Of a stretch of DNA of 64,000 nt, positions 53,905 to 63,543 are shown one piece after another (position 1 is the first letter of the stretch; each line of letters starts with the position of its first letter). The DNA comes from Corynebacterium epidermidicanis (GTDB lineage Bacteria; Actinomycetota; Actinomycetes; Mycobacteriales; Mycobacteriaceae): the NCBI RefSeq assembly GCF_001021025.1, contig NZ_CP011541.1, positions 1,178,001-1,242,000 on the forward strand. The letters run 5' to 3'. The position numbers and the translations under genes are program-made. Under the pieces are notes generated by a model. The model saw only the letters and a list, made by a program, of their open reading frames with translations, ran no database searches and had not been told where the DNA came from.

Positions 53905-55421
53905 TCGCTGGAAGCTTTGTTCCGCAGGTAGCGCTGCCAGAGCAGAAGTAAGGCGCCGAGTGTGAGGGTGACGAGTCCGGTTACTAAGAAGTAGGTGCGC
54001 TCTGCTGCGGCGTTTTCTGGGTCATAAAACCTGGAAAGCGCGCCCGATGCTGCCATACCGACGGCGAAATTCAGGAAATACAGCGCCGAAAACAACGTGC
54101 GGTGGGCGCTGGGTGCGCAAGTCGCGGTGGCTGCCATGCCGACGGGCCCAATGCACAATTCCCCGAGTGCGATGATCGCGGCGATCGCGCACATCACCAC
54201 CAGCGGGGTGCTGTGTGGGCCTCCATCGCTTACGGGAACAAAGAGTAGAAACGCCACGGCGCTGGCGATAACACCCCAGGCCATGGTGCTGGCGGTGTGC
54301 GAGGCCTGCCTATGCAGGGCGGAGCGCAGCAAGGAAACCGGAATGGCGAGGGCCATGACCAAGATCGGGTTGAGGGTTTGGATCCAGGCCGCGGGGATCT
54401 CAAAACTGCCGACGTTTCGATTGAGTTTAAGATCGGCATAAACGGCAAACACACCGAAATTCTGGTAAGCCACCGACCAGAAGATGCATGCCGAGAGGAA
54501 AAGCGGCAGGAATCGCGTCAATTGACGTCGCTCGGCTGCGGTGGTCAAAGGGGATCGCCACAGGTAGCCAAACAACCCGACGATACTGAACAAGACAACC
54601 GCGAGCAGTCCGTTTGCCAGTGCGGAAATTGTCAGTGAGGTGCGCAGGGCGATGGCACCCAACAGTACCGAGCACACGATAGCGCTCGAGATGAGCGCGG
54701 TTACTTGGCTGCGTCGCAGTGGGGCGCGGGGGTTCAGCATCAGGTCGCGTTGCGCCGGGTTGAGCTCCGCCAACATGCGCGGCCTCAGCATTGCATAGCT
54801 GAAAACCCCGATTGCCATCAGGATGGCAGCGGCGAGAAATCCTAGTTGCCAGCTGTAGCGGTCGGCGAGGTAACCGGTGAGCAACGGCCCAAGCAGCGAA
54901 CCAATTTGAATGCTCAGGTAAAACAGCTGAAAGCCGAAGTCCTTGCGTGCGGTCGCGTTGTGGCTATCTGCGGGATAGAGCTGGCCAAGGATAGTGATCG
55001 CGCAAGTCTTGATGAAGCCAGATCCGAGTCCAATCATGACCAGGCCGAAAGTTAGCCCGGTTGCCGTGTTGGTAAAGCTCAGGGTGGCATGGCCGACCAT
55101 GACGGTTGTGGCGCCGGAGAGCAAGACACGCTCTGGCCCCCAAACCCGGTCTGCGAGGAAACCCCCGAGGATGCAGCACAGGTACACAAACGCGCCGTAT
55201 GCACCGATGATCGCGGTGGCATCTTGCTTGCTGAGCCCTAGGCCGTCGTCCGCATAGAGATAAAAGACCAGGATGGCCTGCATGCCGTAGAAGCTGAATC
55301 GCTCCCACATCTCGATGCTCACCAGGGCGGGTAGGCCACGTGGTTGCGTGCGCCAAGGGGGAGCCGTTGTACCAAGCTCCGTGGCCGCGCTTAAACGTCG
55401 TTCAAGTTTGTGCATGACCAT
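53901..55421 (-). CDS. POT/PTR-family proton-coupled peptide transporter
   Basis: 506 residues from the ATG ending at 55421 (the ATG at 55415 is two codons later). The PTR signature is seen in EMWERFSFYGMQAILVFYLY with the proton-coupling ExxER-type motif, then GGFLADRVWGPERVLLSGA and GFIKTCAITILGQLY (FIKP-like). About 14 hydrophobic helices. Family members import di- and tripeptides with protons. It is divergent from bioA-bioD across a palindrome, which suggests a biotin-linked substrate or shared control; this is inference. Confidence 0.88.
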   Translation of the reverse strand: MVMHKLERRLSAATELGTTAPPWRTQPRGLPALVSIEMWERFSFYGMQAILVFYLYADDGLGLSKQDATAIIGAYGAFVYLCCILGGFLADRVWGPERVLLSGATTVMVGHATLSFTNTATGLTFGLVMIGLGSGFIKTCAITILGQLYPADSHNATARKDFGFQLFYLSIQIGSLLGPLLTGYLADRYSWQLGFLAAAILMAIGVFSYAMLRPRMLAELNPAQRDLMLNPRAPLRRSQVTALISSAIVCSVLLGAIALRTSLTISALANGLLAVVLFSIVGLFGYLWRSPLTTAAERRQLTRFLPLFLSACIFWSVAYQNFGVFAVYADLKLNRNVGSFEIPAAWIQTLNPILVMALAIPVSLLRSALHRQASHTASTMAWGVIASAVAFLLFVPVSDGGPHSTPLVVMCAIAAIIALGELCIGPVGMAATATCAPSAHRTLFSALYFLNFAVGMAASGALSRFYDPENAAAERTYFLVTGLVTLTLGALLLLWQRYLRNKASSD

Positions 55422-55469
55422 AATTAATAGCAGTTTTGCGAACGCAAGATTGGAGTTTAGGGTTAGTTT

Positions 55470-55484
55470 TTGAACATTGTTCAA
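55470..55484. promoter_or_regulatory. palindromic operator, BioQ-like, between transporter and bioA
   Basis: TTGAACATTGTTCAA has perfect TTGAAC/GTTCAA arms around ATT. It closely resembles the 13-bp TGAAC-N3-GTTAC motif reported for BioQ, the TetR-type biotin repressor of C. glutamicum. It is 26 bp before the bioA ATG and 48 bp before the transporter ATG, so one site could control both. On the minus strand a TAAACT 19 bp from TTGAAC may be the transporter -10. Confidence 0.65.
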
Positions 55485-55510
55485 GCGAGATTTGGTGAGG
55501 TTAACCCCTG

Positions 55511-56815
55511 ATGGATAGTGCACAACTAATCGACATCGACCGTCAACTTATTTGGCACCCTTATAGCCCTTGTCCTAACCCCATGCTCGCGCTGCCTGTG
55601 GCATCCGCTCGGGGCACCCGCCTGACCTTGGCCGACGGCCGCGAGCTTATCGACGCCATGAGTTCCTGGTGGGCTGCAGCCCACGGCCATTCTCATCCCG
55701 CGCTCATAGCGGCAGCCACGAAGCAGATAAACACCATGAGCCATGTCATGTTCGGCGGATTGACCCACGAACCGGCCGTCGAGTTGGCGCAGCGTCTCAC
55801 CGCGCTGACGGGCCTGGACAAGGTCTTCTACTCCGATTCGGGCTCTGTCGCCGTTGAAGTAGCGATCAAGATGGCGTTGCAATATCAGCGCGGGGCCGGG
55901 CAGGCGGGCCGAACTAAGCTGCTCACCTGGCGCGGCGGCTATCACGGCGATACTTTTGCACCCATGAGCGTGTGCGACCCAGAAGGCGGGATGCATGCGC
56001 TGTGGCGGGGTAGTATCGCTGAGCAAATATTCGCACCTCGCCCGCCTGACCGGGGAGCGGGCCAGGAGCACATTGACCAGTATCTAGCGGAGTTCGCTCG
56101 CCATATCGACGATACGGTGGCCGCGATAATTATTGAGCCCATCGTCCAAGGCGCAGGTGGGATGCGTTTTCACGACGCGGAGCTCCTGGTCGGGCTGCGT
56201 CAGTTGTGCGATGAACACGGTGTCCTGTTGATCGCCGATGAAATCGCTACTGGGTTTGGGCGCACTGGGCAGCTTTTCGCCACCACCGGAGCGGGGATCA
56301 AGCCAGACATCATGTGCTTGGGTAAGGCGCTAACCGGCGGATTTATGACATTCGCGGCCACATTAGCTTCGGATCGGGTGGCTGAGGCGATTAATCGTCG
56401 TGAAGCTGGGGGTGCTTTGATGCATGGCCCAACTTTCATGGCTAACCCGCTGGCTTGCGCCGTCGCCGTAGCAGCGGTGAAATTGGTGGAATCCGGACAA
56501 TGGCGCGTACAAGTCCCGCGGATTGAAGCGGGTTTGAAGCGTGGTCTGGCACCTTTGCGCGATGAAGGCGCGGCACGAGCATGGGGGGTGCGGGATGTTC
56601 GTGTGCTCGGAGCGATCGGCGTTGTGGAGCTGGAAGAGTCAGTTGATATGGCTGCGACCACCAACGCGGCTGTTGAGGCCGGGGTGTGGATCCGACCGTT
56701 CGGGACGTTGATTTACGTCATGCCGCCCTTTATTTCCACGGATGAGGAAATCACTAAGATTTGTACTGCAGTGCAGTGCGCTGTCCAAGCGAACGCGGAG
56801 CAGAAAGGACACTAA
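55511..56815 (+). CDS. bioA: adenosylmethionine-8-amino-7-oxononanoate aminotransferase
   Basis: 434 residues, class III PLP aminotransferase. IWHPYSPCPNPMLALPV and MSSWWAAAHGHSHPALIAAA are BioA-specific; DEIATGFGRTGQLFA and the PLP lysine in CLGKALTGGFMTFA follow. It converts KAPA to DAPA using SAM as amino donor. GAGG lies ten bases before the ATG. bioD follows 3 bp after the stop. Confidence 0.95.
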   Translation: MDSAQLIDIDRQLIWHPYSPCPNPMLALPVASARGTRLTLADGRELIDAMSSWWAAAHGHSHPALIAAATKQINTMSHVMFGGLTHEPAVELAQRLTALTGLDKVFYSDSGSVAVEVAIKMALQYQRGAGQAGRTKLLTWRGGYHGDTFAPMSVCDPEGGMHALWRGSIAEQIFAPRPPDRGAGQEHIDQYLAEFARHIDDTVAAIIIEPIVQGAGGMRFHDAELLVGLRQLCDEHGVLLIADEIATGFGRTGQLFATTGAGIKPDIMCLGKALTGGFMTFAATLASDRVAEAINRREAGGALMHGPTFMANPLACAVAVAAVKLVESGQWRVQVPRIEAGLKRGLAPLRDEGAARAWGVRDVRVLGAIGVVELEESVDMAATTNAAVEAGVWIRPFGTLIYVMPPFISTDEEITKICTAVQCAVQANAEQKGH

Positions 56816-56818
56816 CTG

Positions 56819-57478
56819 ATGGCAATTCTTATGGTGACCGGCACGAACACCGATGTCGGGAAAACCGTTGCCACCGCTGTTCTCGCTCGCGGTTACCTTG
56901 AAGCGGGATACGATGTCATCGCGATCAAGCCAGTCCAGACCGGTGAACCCGAAGGGCATGGCGATGCCGTAACCGTGCGAGCATTATCTGGGATCGAAAC
57001 CTATGAGTTCATCCGGTATCCCGAGCCGTTGGCACCAAATCTGGCAGCGCAGCGCGCGGGCATGCCGACCCTCGACTTGGCGGATACGGCTGCGCGCATT
57101 CGCGGGTTGGATCGGCCCGGCCGAGTGGTATTGGTGGAGGGCGCAGGTGGCCTCTTGGTGCGCATGGCTAAAGACTGGAATATCGCCGATCTGGCGGCAC
57201 AACTAGCAGCGCCGATGGTGGTGGTTACCTCCACCGAGCTGGGTTCGCTGAATCTCGCCGAGCTCACGGTCGAGGCGGCGCAACGTCGCGGGGTGGAGGT
57301 AGTGGGGTTGATTGGTGGTCGTTTGAAACGCGACAATGACCTGGCGACTGAACTGAATTTGGCGGAGTTTTCCGTTGTCACGGGAGTGCCATACCTGGGT
57401 TCTATTCGGGAGGGCGCGCTTGATGATCTGGATCGCGTCGAGGTGTTGTTGCCTGCGGTCGTCGAGAAGGCGCCGTAG
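56819..57478 (+). CDS. bioD: dethiobiotin synthetase
   Basis: 219 residues. P-loop TGTNTDVGKTVATAVLARG, IKPVQTGEPEGHGD, and VEGAGGLLVRM for magnesium and substrate. It closes the ureido ring of dethiobiotin from DAPA, CO2 and ATP. It forms a two-gene operon with bioA. bioF, bioB and early pimelate genes are not in this window. Confidence 0.95.
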   Translation: MAILMVTGTNTDVGKTVATAVLARGYLEAGYDVIAIKPVQTGEPEGHGDAVTVRALSGIETYEFIRYPEPLAPNLAAQRAGMPTLDLADTAARIRGLDRPGRVVLVEGAGGLLVRMAKDWNIADLAAQLAAPMVVVTSTELGSLNLAELTVEAAQRRGVEVVGLIGGRLKRDNDLATELNLAEFSVVTGVPYLGSIREGALDDLDRVEVLLPAVVEKAP

Positions 57479-57507
57479 CAGGACCGGGAGCTGTTTCCGT
57501 GGGAGCG

Positions 57508-57538
57508 CCCGCCCCTCCGGAAAGGTGACAAGGGCGGG
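57508..57538 (+). terminator. GC-rich hairpin after bioD
   Basis: CCCGCCC and GGGCGGG flank a 17-nt loop, 30 bp after bioD. No T-run follows, so termination is only probable. Confidence 0.45.
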
Positions 57539-57595
57539 GGTAGTCCGTTAAGCTGGGGCTCGATTTATAACTTCAAAAGAATAGGACACGATATC

Positions 57596-58582
57596 GTGAC
57601 CCCTCCCGCTCGCCGAGAAGGCACACCGGACCGAAAGCGCGCTGGCGCGACGCCTCAGGGCGCGCGTTCCCAGTCCACACCCCGCCCGCAACGTAGCTCG
57701 GGCATCTATGGCAACGACAAAGACAAAGCTCCTCGCCCTGTTCGTGGCGAGGCCCGCACCAAGCAAATGGCAGCGGACATTTACGTCTCCAAGGCAAAAC
57801 CAGCTCGCCGCCAACACGTCACCGAAGACCGCTCCCAGGTCACGCCGGGCGAACCTGTTCGCCTACAAAAGGTGCTGGCCCAGGCTGGGGTAGCGTCCCG
57901 AAGGATGGCCGAGAAGCTTATCGACGCCGGTCGCGTCGAAGTCAACGGCAAGATCGTGCTCGCGCAGGGCACGCGCATCGACCCAAACAAGGATGTCGTG
58001 CGTGTGGATGGCACCCGCATTCGTGTTGATGAGCGTCTCGAGTATTTCGTACTGAACAAGCCGTTTGGCGTGCAGTCGACCATGCATGATGACATGGGGC
58101 GCCCGTGTATCGGCGACATCGTCGGTGAAAAACTCGACGCCGGTCAACGACTTTTCCACGTCGGGCGCCTCGATGCCAACACCGAAGGGTTGATTCTGCT
58201 CACCAATGACGGCGAGCTCGCAAACCGGCTCATGCACCCAAAGTACGAGGTTTCCAAGACCTATCTGGCTACCGTCGTGGGCGAAATGGACAACAAGGAC
58301 ATTCGAAAGTTGCGTTCGGGCGTCGAGCTTGACGACGGCCCCGCGAAGGCCGACTTTGCCCAAATCATCGATGTGTGGCAAGGAAAGACCATCGTTCGGG
58401 TCGAGCTGCATGAGGGCCGCAAGCACATTGTGCGTCGCCTGTTGAAGGGAATTGGCTTCCCCGTCGAGCGCCTGGTTCGCACGAAGATCCACACGGTGCA
58501 GCTGGGGGAGCAAACCCCTGGCGCCATCCGTGCTTTGAATAGCGCTGAGCTGACCAGCTTGTACAAGGCGGTGGGGATGTGA
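57596..58582 (+). CDS. rluB: 23S rRNA pseudouridine synthase RluB
   Basis: 328 residues with a GTG start. The first 85 residues are a basic, disordered extension. The S4 domain follows (RLQKVLAQAGVASRRMAEKL) and then the RsuA/RluB catalytic core with the catalytic Asp in GRLDANTEGLILLTND and EGRKHIVRRLLKG. It pseudouridylates helix 89 of 23S rRNA. The stop overlaps the cmk start codon. Confidence 0.93.
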   Translation: MTPPARREGTPDRKRAGATPQGARSQSTPRPQRSSGIYGNDKDKAPRPVRGEARTKQMAADIYVSKAKPARRQHVTEDRSQVTPGEPVRLQKVLAQAGVASRRMAEKLIDAGRVEVNGKIVLAQGTRIDPNKDVVRVDGTRIRVDERLEYFVLNKPFGVQSTMHDDMGRPCIGDIVGEKLDAGQRLFHVGRLDANTEGLILLTNDGELANRLMHPKYEVSKTYLATVVGEMDNKDIRKLRSGVELDDGPAKADFAQIIDVWQGKTIVRVELHEGRKHIVRRLLKGIGFPVERLVRTKIHTVQLGEQTPGAIRALNSAELTSLYKAVGM

Positions 58583-59283
58583 TGATTGCGAACATGCCCG
58601 GTGATGGGTTCATCATGGCAGTCGACGGACCCTCGGGAGCTGGCAAATCCACCGCGTGCCGCGCGGTCGCGCTGGCTACGGATTCCAAGTACCTCGACAC
58701 TGGTGCGATGTACCGGGTAGCTACGCTGCACGTACTCCGCGCCGGCATTGATCCAGCCGACGAAGCCGCTGTGGTCGCAGCCACCGCCGAATTGCCATTG
58801 CAGGTCAACGATGACCCTCGCTCCACCGAGGTCATCCTCGCCGGCGAGGATGTTTCTGCTGAAATCCGTGGACCCGAGGTCACTCGCGCCGTCTCCCAGG
58901 TTTCGTCATTTCCACAGGTACGCAGCAATTTGGTGGACTTGCAACGCAGCCTGGTGTCTCAGGCGCATCGCTGTATTGTCGACGGTCGTGACATCGGCAC
59001 CACCGTGTTGGTCGACGCGCCAGTGAAGGTTTTCCTCACGGCGTCGGCTGAGGTGCGGGCAACTCGTCGATACGAGCAAGATCTCCGTGCAGGACGGACC
59101 GCCGATTTCGACACAGTGTTGGCTGACGTGCAGCGTCGGGATGAGCTCGACGCCAACCGTTCCGTATCCCCTTTGCGTCCAGCTTCGGACGCTATTGTCA
59201 TTGACACCTCCGACTTGTCTTTCGAGCAGGTCGTGGACCGACTTATGGAGTTGGCTCAAGCATCCCAGGAAGGAGCAAAGTAA
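58582..59283 (+). CDS. cmk: cytidylate kinase
   Basis: 233 residues from the ATG at 58582 (GTG 58579 and a later ATG are alternatives). P-loop [30 protein letters not shown] for nucleotide binding, [10 protein letters not shown] and [17 protein letters not shown]. It phosphorylates CMP and dCMP. The stop overlaps the der ATG by one base; rluB-cmk-der is a conserved actinobacterial operon. Confidence 0.95.
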   Translation: MIANMPGDGFIMAVDGPSGAGKSTACRAVALATDSKYLDTGAMYRVATLHVLRAGIDPADEAAVVAATAELPLQVNDDPRSTEVILAGEDVSAEIRGPEVTRAVSQVSSFPQVRSNLVDLQRSLVSQAHRCIVDGRDIGTTVLVDAPVKVFLTASAEVRATRRYEQDLRAGRTADFDTVLADVQRRDELDANRSVSPLRPASDAIVIDTSDLSFEQVVDRLMELAQASQEGAK

Positions 59284-60935
59284 TGACGTCACGCAAGAAC
59301 AACGACGACTTTGATCCCAGTAACGAACCAGAGACGATGTTCGTCTACCACACCCAAGGCGGCGAGATCGCTGCGGACAAGGCATACACCGACGAGGAGA
59401 TCGTAGCTCCCGGTGGAGGCTGGGCTGCCGCTGATTTCGACGAGGACGACTTCGATTTCGAGGAAGCCGACTTTGACAAATCCGAATTCGGCGAAGCTGA
59501 CTTCGGGGACGACTTCGACGAAGATTTCGATGAAGATTTTGGCGAAGATTTTGGCGAAGACGCCGTCTGGGAAGCTGTCGAGCGGGAATTCGGGGTCATT
59601 ACTCCGGATTACACCGAAGAGGAACTGTGCACGGTAGCTATTGTGGGCAGGCCGAACGTCGGTAAGTCTTCGCTGGTGAATCGCTTCTTGGGGCGTCGAG
59701 AAGCAGTGGTGGAAGACCATCCGGGTGTTACTCGTGACCGCATTTCTTATGTTGCGGAGTGGAACGGCCGGAGGTTCTGGGTGCAGGACACCGGTGGTTG
59801 GGATCCGGATGCGAAGGGCATTCACGGCGCGATTGCTCGCCAGGCGGAAATTGCTATGGAGACCGCTGACGTAATCGTGATGGTCGTGGACACTCAGGTC
59901 GGCATTACTGAAACCGACTCGGTGATGGCGGCGAATCTGCAGCGCGCAGAGCAGCCGGTCATCCTTGTGGCAAACAAGTTTGATTCCGATAACCAACTGG
60001 CTGATGTCGCCGAATTCTGGGCACTCGGCCTGGACTATCCGTGGCCGGTGTCGGCGCAGCATGGTCGCGGTGGCGCGGATGTGCTTGATGAGATCTTGCG
60101 GCTGTTCCCCGATAAACCTCGGCAGCCGTCGATCGTAGAGGGCCCGCGTCGCGTGGCACTCGTGGGTCGGCCGAATGTCGGCAAGTCTTCGTTGCTGAAC
60201 AAGATCACTGGCGAGGAGCGCTCGGTGGTCGACAACGTCGCCGGCACGACCGTGGACCCGGTCGACTCCCTGGTTCAGCTTGATCAGAAGCTCTGGAAGT
60301 TTATCGACACCGCCGGCCTGCGCAAGAAAGTCAAGACCGCGCAAGGACACGAGTACTACGCCTCACTGCGCACCAAGGGCGCGATCGACGCAGCTGAAGT
60401 CTGCGTCATGCTTATCGACGCTTCCCAACCGATCTCCGAGCAAGACCAGCGAGTGTTGGGCATGATCATCGAATCAGGCAAAGCTCTCGTATTGGCCTAC
60501 AACAAGTGGGACCTTGTCGACGAAGATCGCCGCGACCTGCTCGAACGTGAAATCGAGCTACAAATCGCACACATTCCTTGGGTGCGACGCGTGAACATCT
60601 CAGCGGCGACAGGGCGTGCGCTGCAAAAGATCGAACCTGCGATGATCGAAGCGCTCGAGTCTTGGGACAAGCGAGTCACCACTGGTCAACTTAACAACTG
60701 GCTGCGCGCAGTGATCGCGCAAAATCCACCACCGATGCGCGGCGGACGACTGCCACGAGTGCTCTTTGCCACGCAAGCTTCCACTCGACCTCCTGTTATC
60801 GTGCTGTTTACGACCGGCTTCTTGGAAGCGGGCTACCGCCGTTACCTTGAGCGCAAGTTCCGCGAAACCTTCGGTTTTGAAGGATCCCCGGTGAAGATCG
60901 CCGTACGCGTTCGTGAGAAGCGCGTGCGCAAGTAG
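59283..60935 (+). CDS. der: ribosome-assembly GTPase Der with long acidic N-terminus
   Basis: 550 residues, about 100 longer than typical Der. Residues 45-95 are almost only Asp, Glu and Phe ([20 protein letters not shown], then DFDEDF/DFGEDF repeats). Two GTPase domains follow, each with G1 [15 protein letters not shown] or DTAGLRKK as G3, and NKFD/NKWD as G4, then a KH-like C-terminal domain. Der binds the 50S subunit in late assembly. The acidic segment could mimic nucleic acid or contact a basic partner; unproven. Confidence 0.95.
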   Translation: MTSRKNNDDFDPSNEPETMFVYHTQGGEIAADKAYTDEEIVAPGGGWAAADFDEDDFDFEEADFDKSEFGEADFGDDFDEDFDEDFGEDFGEDAVWEAVEREFGVITPDYTEEELCTVAIVGRPNVGKSSLVNRFLGRREAVVEDHPGVTRDRISYVAEWNGRRFWVQDTGGWDPDAKGIHGAIARQAEIAMETADVIVMVVDTQVGITETDSVMAANLQRAEQPVILVANKFDSDNQLADVAEFWALGLDYPWPVSAQHGRGGADVLDEILRLFPDKPRQPSIVEGPRRVALVGRPNVGKSSLLNKITGEERSVVDNVAGTTVDPVDSLVQLDQKLWKFIDTAGLRKKVKTAQGHEYYASLRTKGAIDAAEVCVMLIDASQPISEQDQRVLGMIIESGKALVLAYNKWDLVDEDRRDLLEREIELQIAHIPWVRRVNISAATGRALQKIEPAMIEALESWDKRVTTGQLNNWLRAVIAQNPPPMRGGRLPRVLFATQASTRPPVIVLFTTGFLEAGYRRYLERKFRETFGFEGSPVKIAVRVREKRVRK

Positions 60936-60995
60936 ATTTGAGCCCACGTAGCTAGGTCCTGGCAGGTGCTGGGATAGTCCGGTTAGCGTAGGTGA

Positions 60996-61029
60996 AATGC
61001 CCGGAAGATGATTGCATCGACCGGGCATT
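60996..61029 (+). terminator. weak hairpin after der; surrounding gene-free stretch 60936-61507
   Basis: AATGCCCGG pairs perfectly with CCGGGCATT across a 16-nt loop, 60 bp after the der stop, without a clear T-run. The rest of 61030-61507 contains no convincing gene. It holds the parS-like palindrome at 61293-61308, several CAAGT words (61264, 61329, 61340, 61349) and a TTGACA at about 61358 that may belong to the lipoprotein gene promoter. Confidence 0.5.
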
Positions 61030-61292
61030 GTTCGTTGGTGGGTTTGCGGGGGTTGTGTTTGGGGGCGGCGGGTGGTCCGTGTTATCGAGGGTGCGTGAGA
61101 TTGCTGGAATGTAGCCGTTTCTCGAGTTGTGGTGCAGTTTGGTGCACCCTGGATGACAAGGAGCCCGAGCCACAAAGCAAAACTCAAACAAGTTAAGGTT
61201 TCAAACTTTACTTCGAGTATAAGCGGCAGCCAAGTGGTAGCGGAACCGTCGAAATCCGTAACTCAAGTGACTATAGTGGTATAAGTTGCCCA

Positions 61293-61308
61293 TGTTTCAC
61301 GTGAAACG
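61293..61308. promoter_or_regulatory. parS: parS-like centromere site
   Basis: TGTTTCACGTGAAACG matches the ParB-binding consensus TGTTTCACGTGAAACA at 15 of 16 positions; the inner 14 bp GTTTCACGTGAAAC are a perfect palindrome. It is intergenic, between der and the lipoprotein gene, about 10 kb after the ParA-like gene. parB and the replication origin are not in the window. Confidence 0.75.
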
Positions 61309-61507
61309 CCTGGTAGTGACGTTATTCAAGTGAATCAAGCCGTCAAGTTCCCGTGCTTGACAATCAAAAAGATCTCGTTTTGGTCAAAAGTTCTTTAACT
61401 TTTGTTAACGCACTGATGCTGTCGGCGATGTACTAAAGGTGAACGTTGAACGTTGCGGCTTAGCTCGCAGCGGGCAACTAACATTAAAAAGCAAGATAGT
61501 AGGAAAA

Positions 61508-62737
61508 ATGGCACAGAATTCTCACGTTGCATCGCGGCAGGTCACTACTTCAGCACCTCACGCCGGGCTCCGCTTTTTAGGCGGTCTCGCAGTGCTCGCT
61601 GGGGTCGCGGCTGTCGCTGGTTGTGCAGTCAGCAATGCTGACACGTTGACAACCCCGCACCGTGGCGGTTCTATCTTTTCTTCAGTGGCTGGGACGACCA
61701 CTTCGGATGTCACTTCTACTTTTCCATCTTCGACAACGAGTCAGGTAGTCCGCGGTGATCTACCCGCTCTGCAAGACGGAACGACTGGTGGTAACTTGGC
61801 TGCGTTGTCTCCTAACGCGCAGTGGACCCTGAATGTTCAGGACGCTTTGCCTGGTTTGCGTCTCGGCCCGCTCTATGGTGCAACTGACACTGACCCAATC
61901 CAAATCGGAGACGTTATCGTCGTCGGTTTGCATAGTTCTGTGCTGAACTCCGCGGGCTCCGCCGCGTTTTCGATGACGGACGGTTCTCTGCTGTGGCAAG
62001 ACCGCTCGTTGGAGTGCCAAGCGGTGGATCTCGGTGGGGCGCTGCCATGTCGTCAAAATAAGGGGCAGTGGGCACCTTTCAATCCTTCCACTGCGACTTT
62101 CGGTGAAGCTATAAACCCTGGGTTTGCACCTGAAGCGTTCGGTTTCGCTGACGGAATCCTTTACTCGGCCCGCAGCACTGGTGCCGGTGAGCTCCAAGTT
62201 GCCGCAGGAACGGTTGCGCAGCCTGCAGCTAGCTGGACCGTAACAGTGCCTCGGACCGCGGAGGCAACTGTCGCTGGAACTGCCTCGAACATCACTGTTG
62301 CGGCTGACGCCGTCGACGTGCAGCTGGGCGCAGCTACCATCGAACTGACCAAAAACGGTCAGCCACTCACTGAATTGGCTCAGCTTGCCGACGACGCGAA
62401 GCTACCGGGAGTACACGTCGAGAAGCAGGTGGGTGACCTTGTGATCTCGAATGACATGGCTGGGCTCATTACAGCGCGTCGTGGCGCGGAGGTGTTGTGG
62501 TCGGTACCGGGAGTGTTCGCCAATGACGAAGTGGTCACGGATGGTCGTGCGTTGACCTTCGTGTCGGGAACCGATACTGGAAACAAGCTCACCACGATTT
62601 CGCTCGCTACCGGCGAACTGCTGCAACAGCGTGACATCGTGGCGCTGAATTCGCAGCCTAAGAAGATTCAATCAGCAGCAAGCGGCATCTTCCATGTGGA
62701 CGGACAGTTCTCCACGATTTCGTACTACCGCGCTTAG
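61508..62737 (+). CDS. secreted lipoprotein, possibly beta-propeller
   Basis: 409 residues from the ATG at 61508 with TAGGAAAA before it. The signal region ends in the lipobox VAGC (LAVLAGVAAVAGCAVS), so Cys becomes lipid-linked at the membrane. A Ser/Thr-rich linker (about 45-80) precedes a beta-rich domain with repeated short motifs (GDVIVVGLHSSVLNSAGSAA, GDLVISNDMAGLITARRGAE), reminiscent of PQQ-type propeller blades. The last segment repeats ISLATGELLQQ. The function is unknown. Confidence 0.75.
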   Translation: MAQNSHVASRQVTTSAPHAGLRFLGGLAVLAGVAAVAGCAVSNADTLTTPHRGGSIFSSVAGTTTSDVTSTFPSSTTSQVVRGDLPALQDGTTGGNLAALSPNAQWTLNVQDALPGLRLGPLYGATDTDPIQIGDVIVVGLHSSVLNSAGSAAFSMTDGSLLWQDRSLECQAVDLGGALPCRQNKGQWAPFNPSTATFGEAINPGFAPEAFGFADGILYSARSTGAGELQVAAGTVAQPAASWTVTVPRTAEATVAGTASNITVAADAVDVQLGAATIELTKNGQPLTELAQLADDAKLPGVHVEKQVGDLVISNDMAGLITARRGAEVLWSVPGVFANDEVVTDGRALTFVSGTDTGNKLTTISLATGELLQQRDIVALNSQPKKIQSAASGIFHVDGQFSTISYYRA

Positions 62738-62738
62738 G

Positions 62739-63521
62739 TCAGCGCCGATAGACAAAAATATCGCTTCGATACGGCAACTCGATTTCCGAATCTGGCCGCC
62801 ATCCCTGGTGCTCATAGAGAAACCAGCTGAGATTGGCGGTCATTTTTTCGCGCGTAGCGTCGCTGGCCCGCAGCCAATACGCGCGGGTAGCCATGAGGTC
62901 GAACAGCTCGCGCGCTTCTAGAGACTGCTTCCATTTCACCCGCACGAGGTCCGAAAGCTTCCAAGGGTCCCGGACATCTGGCAAAAATCCATCACGCTGG
63001 ATGTCACCCGAGTGCGCAATCCGCGTAAACCGATGGGCCCACGGCTCGGTGACATCAATGGTGTTCCACGCCAAAAGCACACAGCCCTCAGCCTTGACGA
63101 CACGGTCCAGTTCCGCACTCGCCCGCTCCACATCAACCCAATGCCAAGTTTGCGCACAACACGCCACGGCCACCGCATCGGATGCCAGGGCAGTCTCTTC
63201 CGCAGCAGCTTGCCAAGCCGGGACGTCCAGCCGACTCCGCAGCTCAGCGATCATCTCCCGACTCACATCCAATGCCACTACCTGCCCGGGGCGCCAGCTG
63301 TGAAGCTGCTCGGTGAGTTTTCCGGTGCCCGCGCCGATGTCGACCACCAAACCAGGTGGGGCAGTGCCCTGCAAAAGCTTCACGACGTCCGATGGATAGC
63401 CCGGCCGAACCCGAGCATAAGTGTCTGTTTCTGCAACGAAGGCTGACCCGATGGTCGTGCGGTGAGAGGAGTCCCGGAACACTGGTGCTTCGCGACGGGA
63501 AATGGGAGGAATGAAAGCCAT
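62739..63521 (-). CDS. class I SAM-dependent methyltransferase
   Basis: 260 residues from the ATG ending at 63521, with GGAAG correctly placed; the TTG four codons earlier is rejected. SAM site LVVDIGAGTGKLTEQL, followed by VALDVSREMIAEL and AVACCAQTWHWVD, where HWxD is common in this methyltransferase-11 type. The substrate is unknown. It ends 1 bp after the convergent lipoprotein gene and starts 22 bp from the tRNA fragment. Confidence 0.88.
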   Translation of the reverse strand: MAFIPPISRREAPVFRDSSHRTTIGSAFVAETDTYARVRPGYPSDVVKLLQGTAPPGLVVDIGAGTGKLTEQLHSWRPGQVVALDVSREMIAELRSRLDVPAWQAAAEETALASDAVAVACCAQTWHWVDVERASAELDRVVKAEGCVLLAWNTIDVTEPWAHRFTRIAHSGDIQRDGFLPDVRDPWKLSDLVRVKWKQSLEARELFDLMATRAYWLRASDATREKMTANLSWFLYEHQGWRPDSEIELPYRSDIFVYRR

Positions 63522-63543
63522 CGTTACTTCCAAGAAAAGTTAG

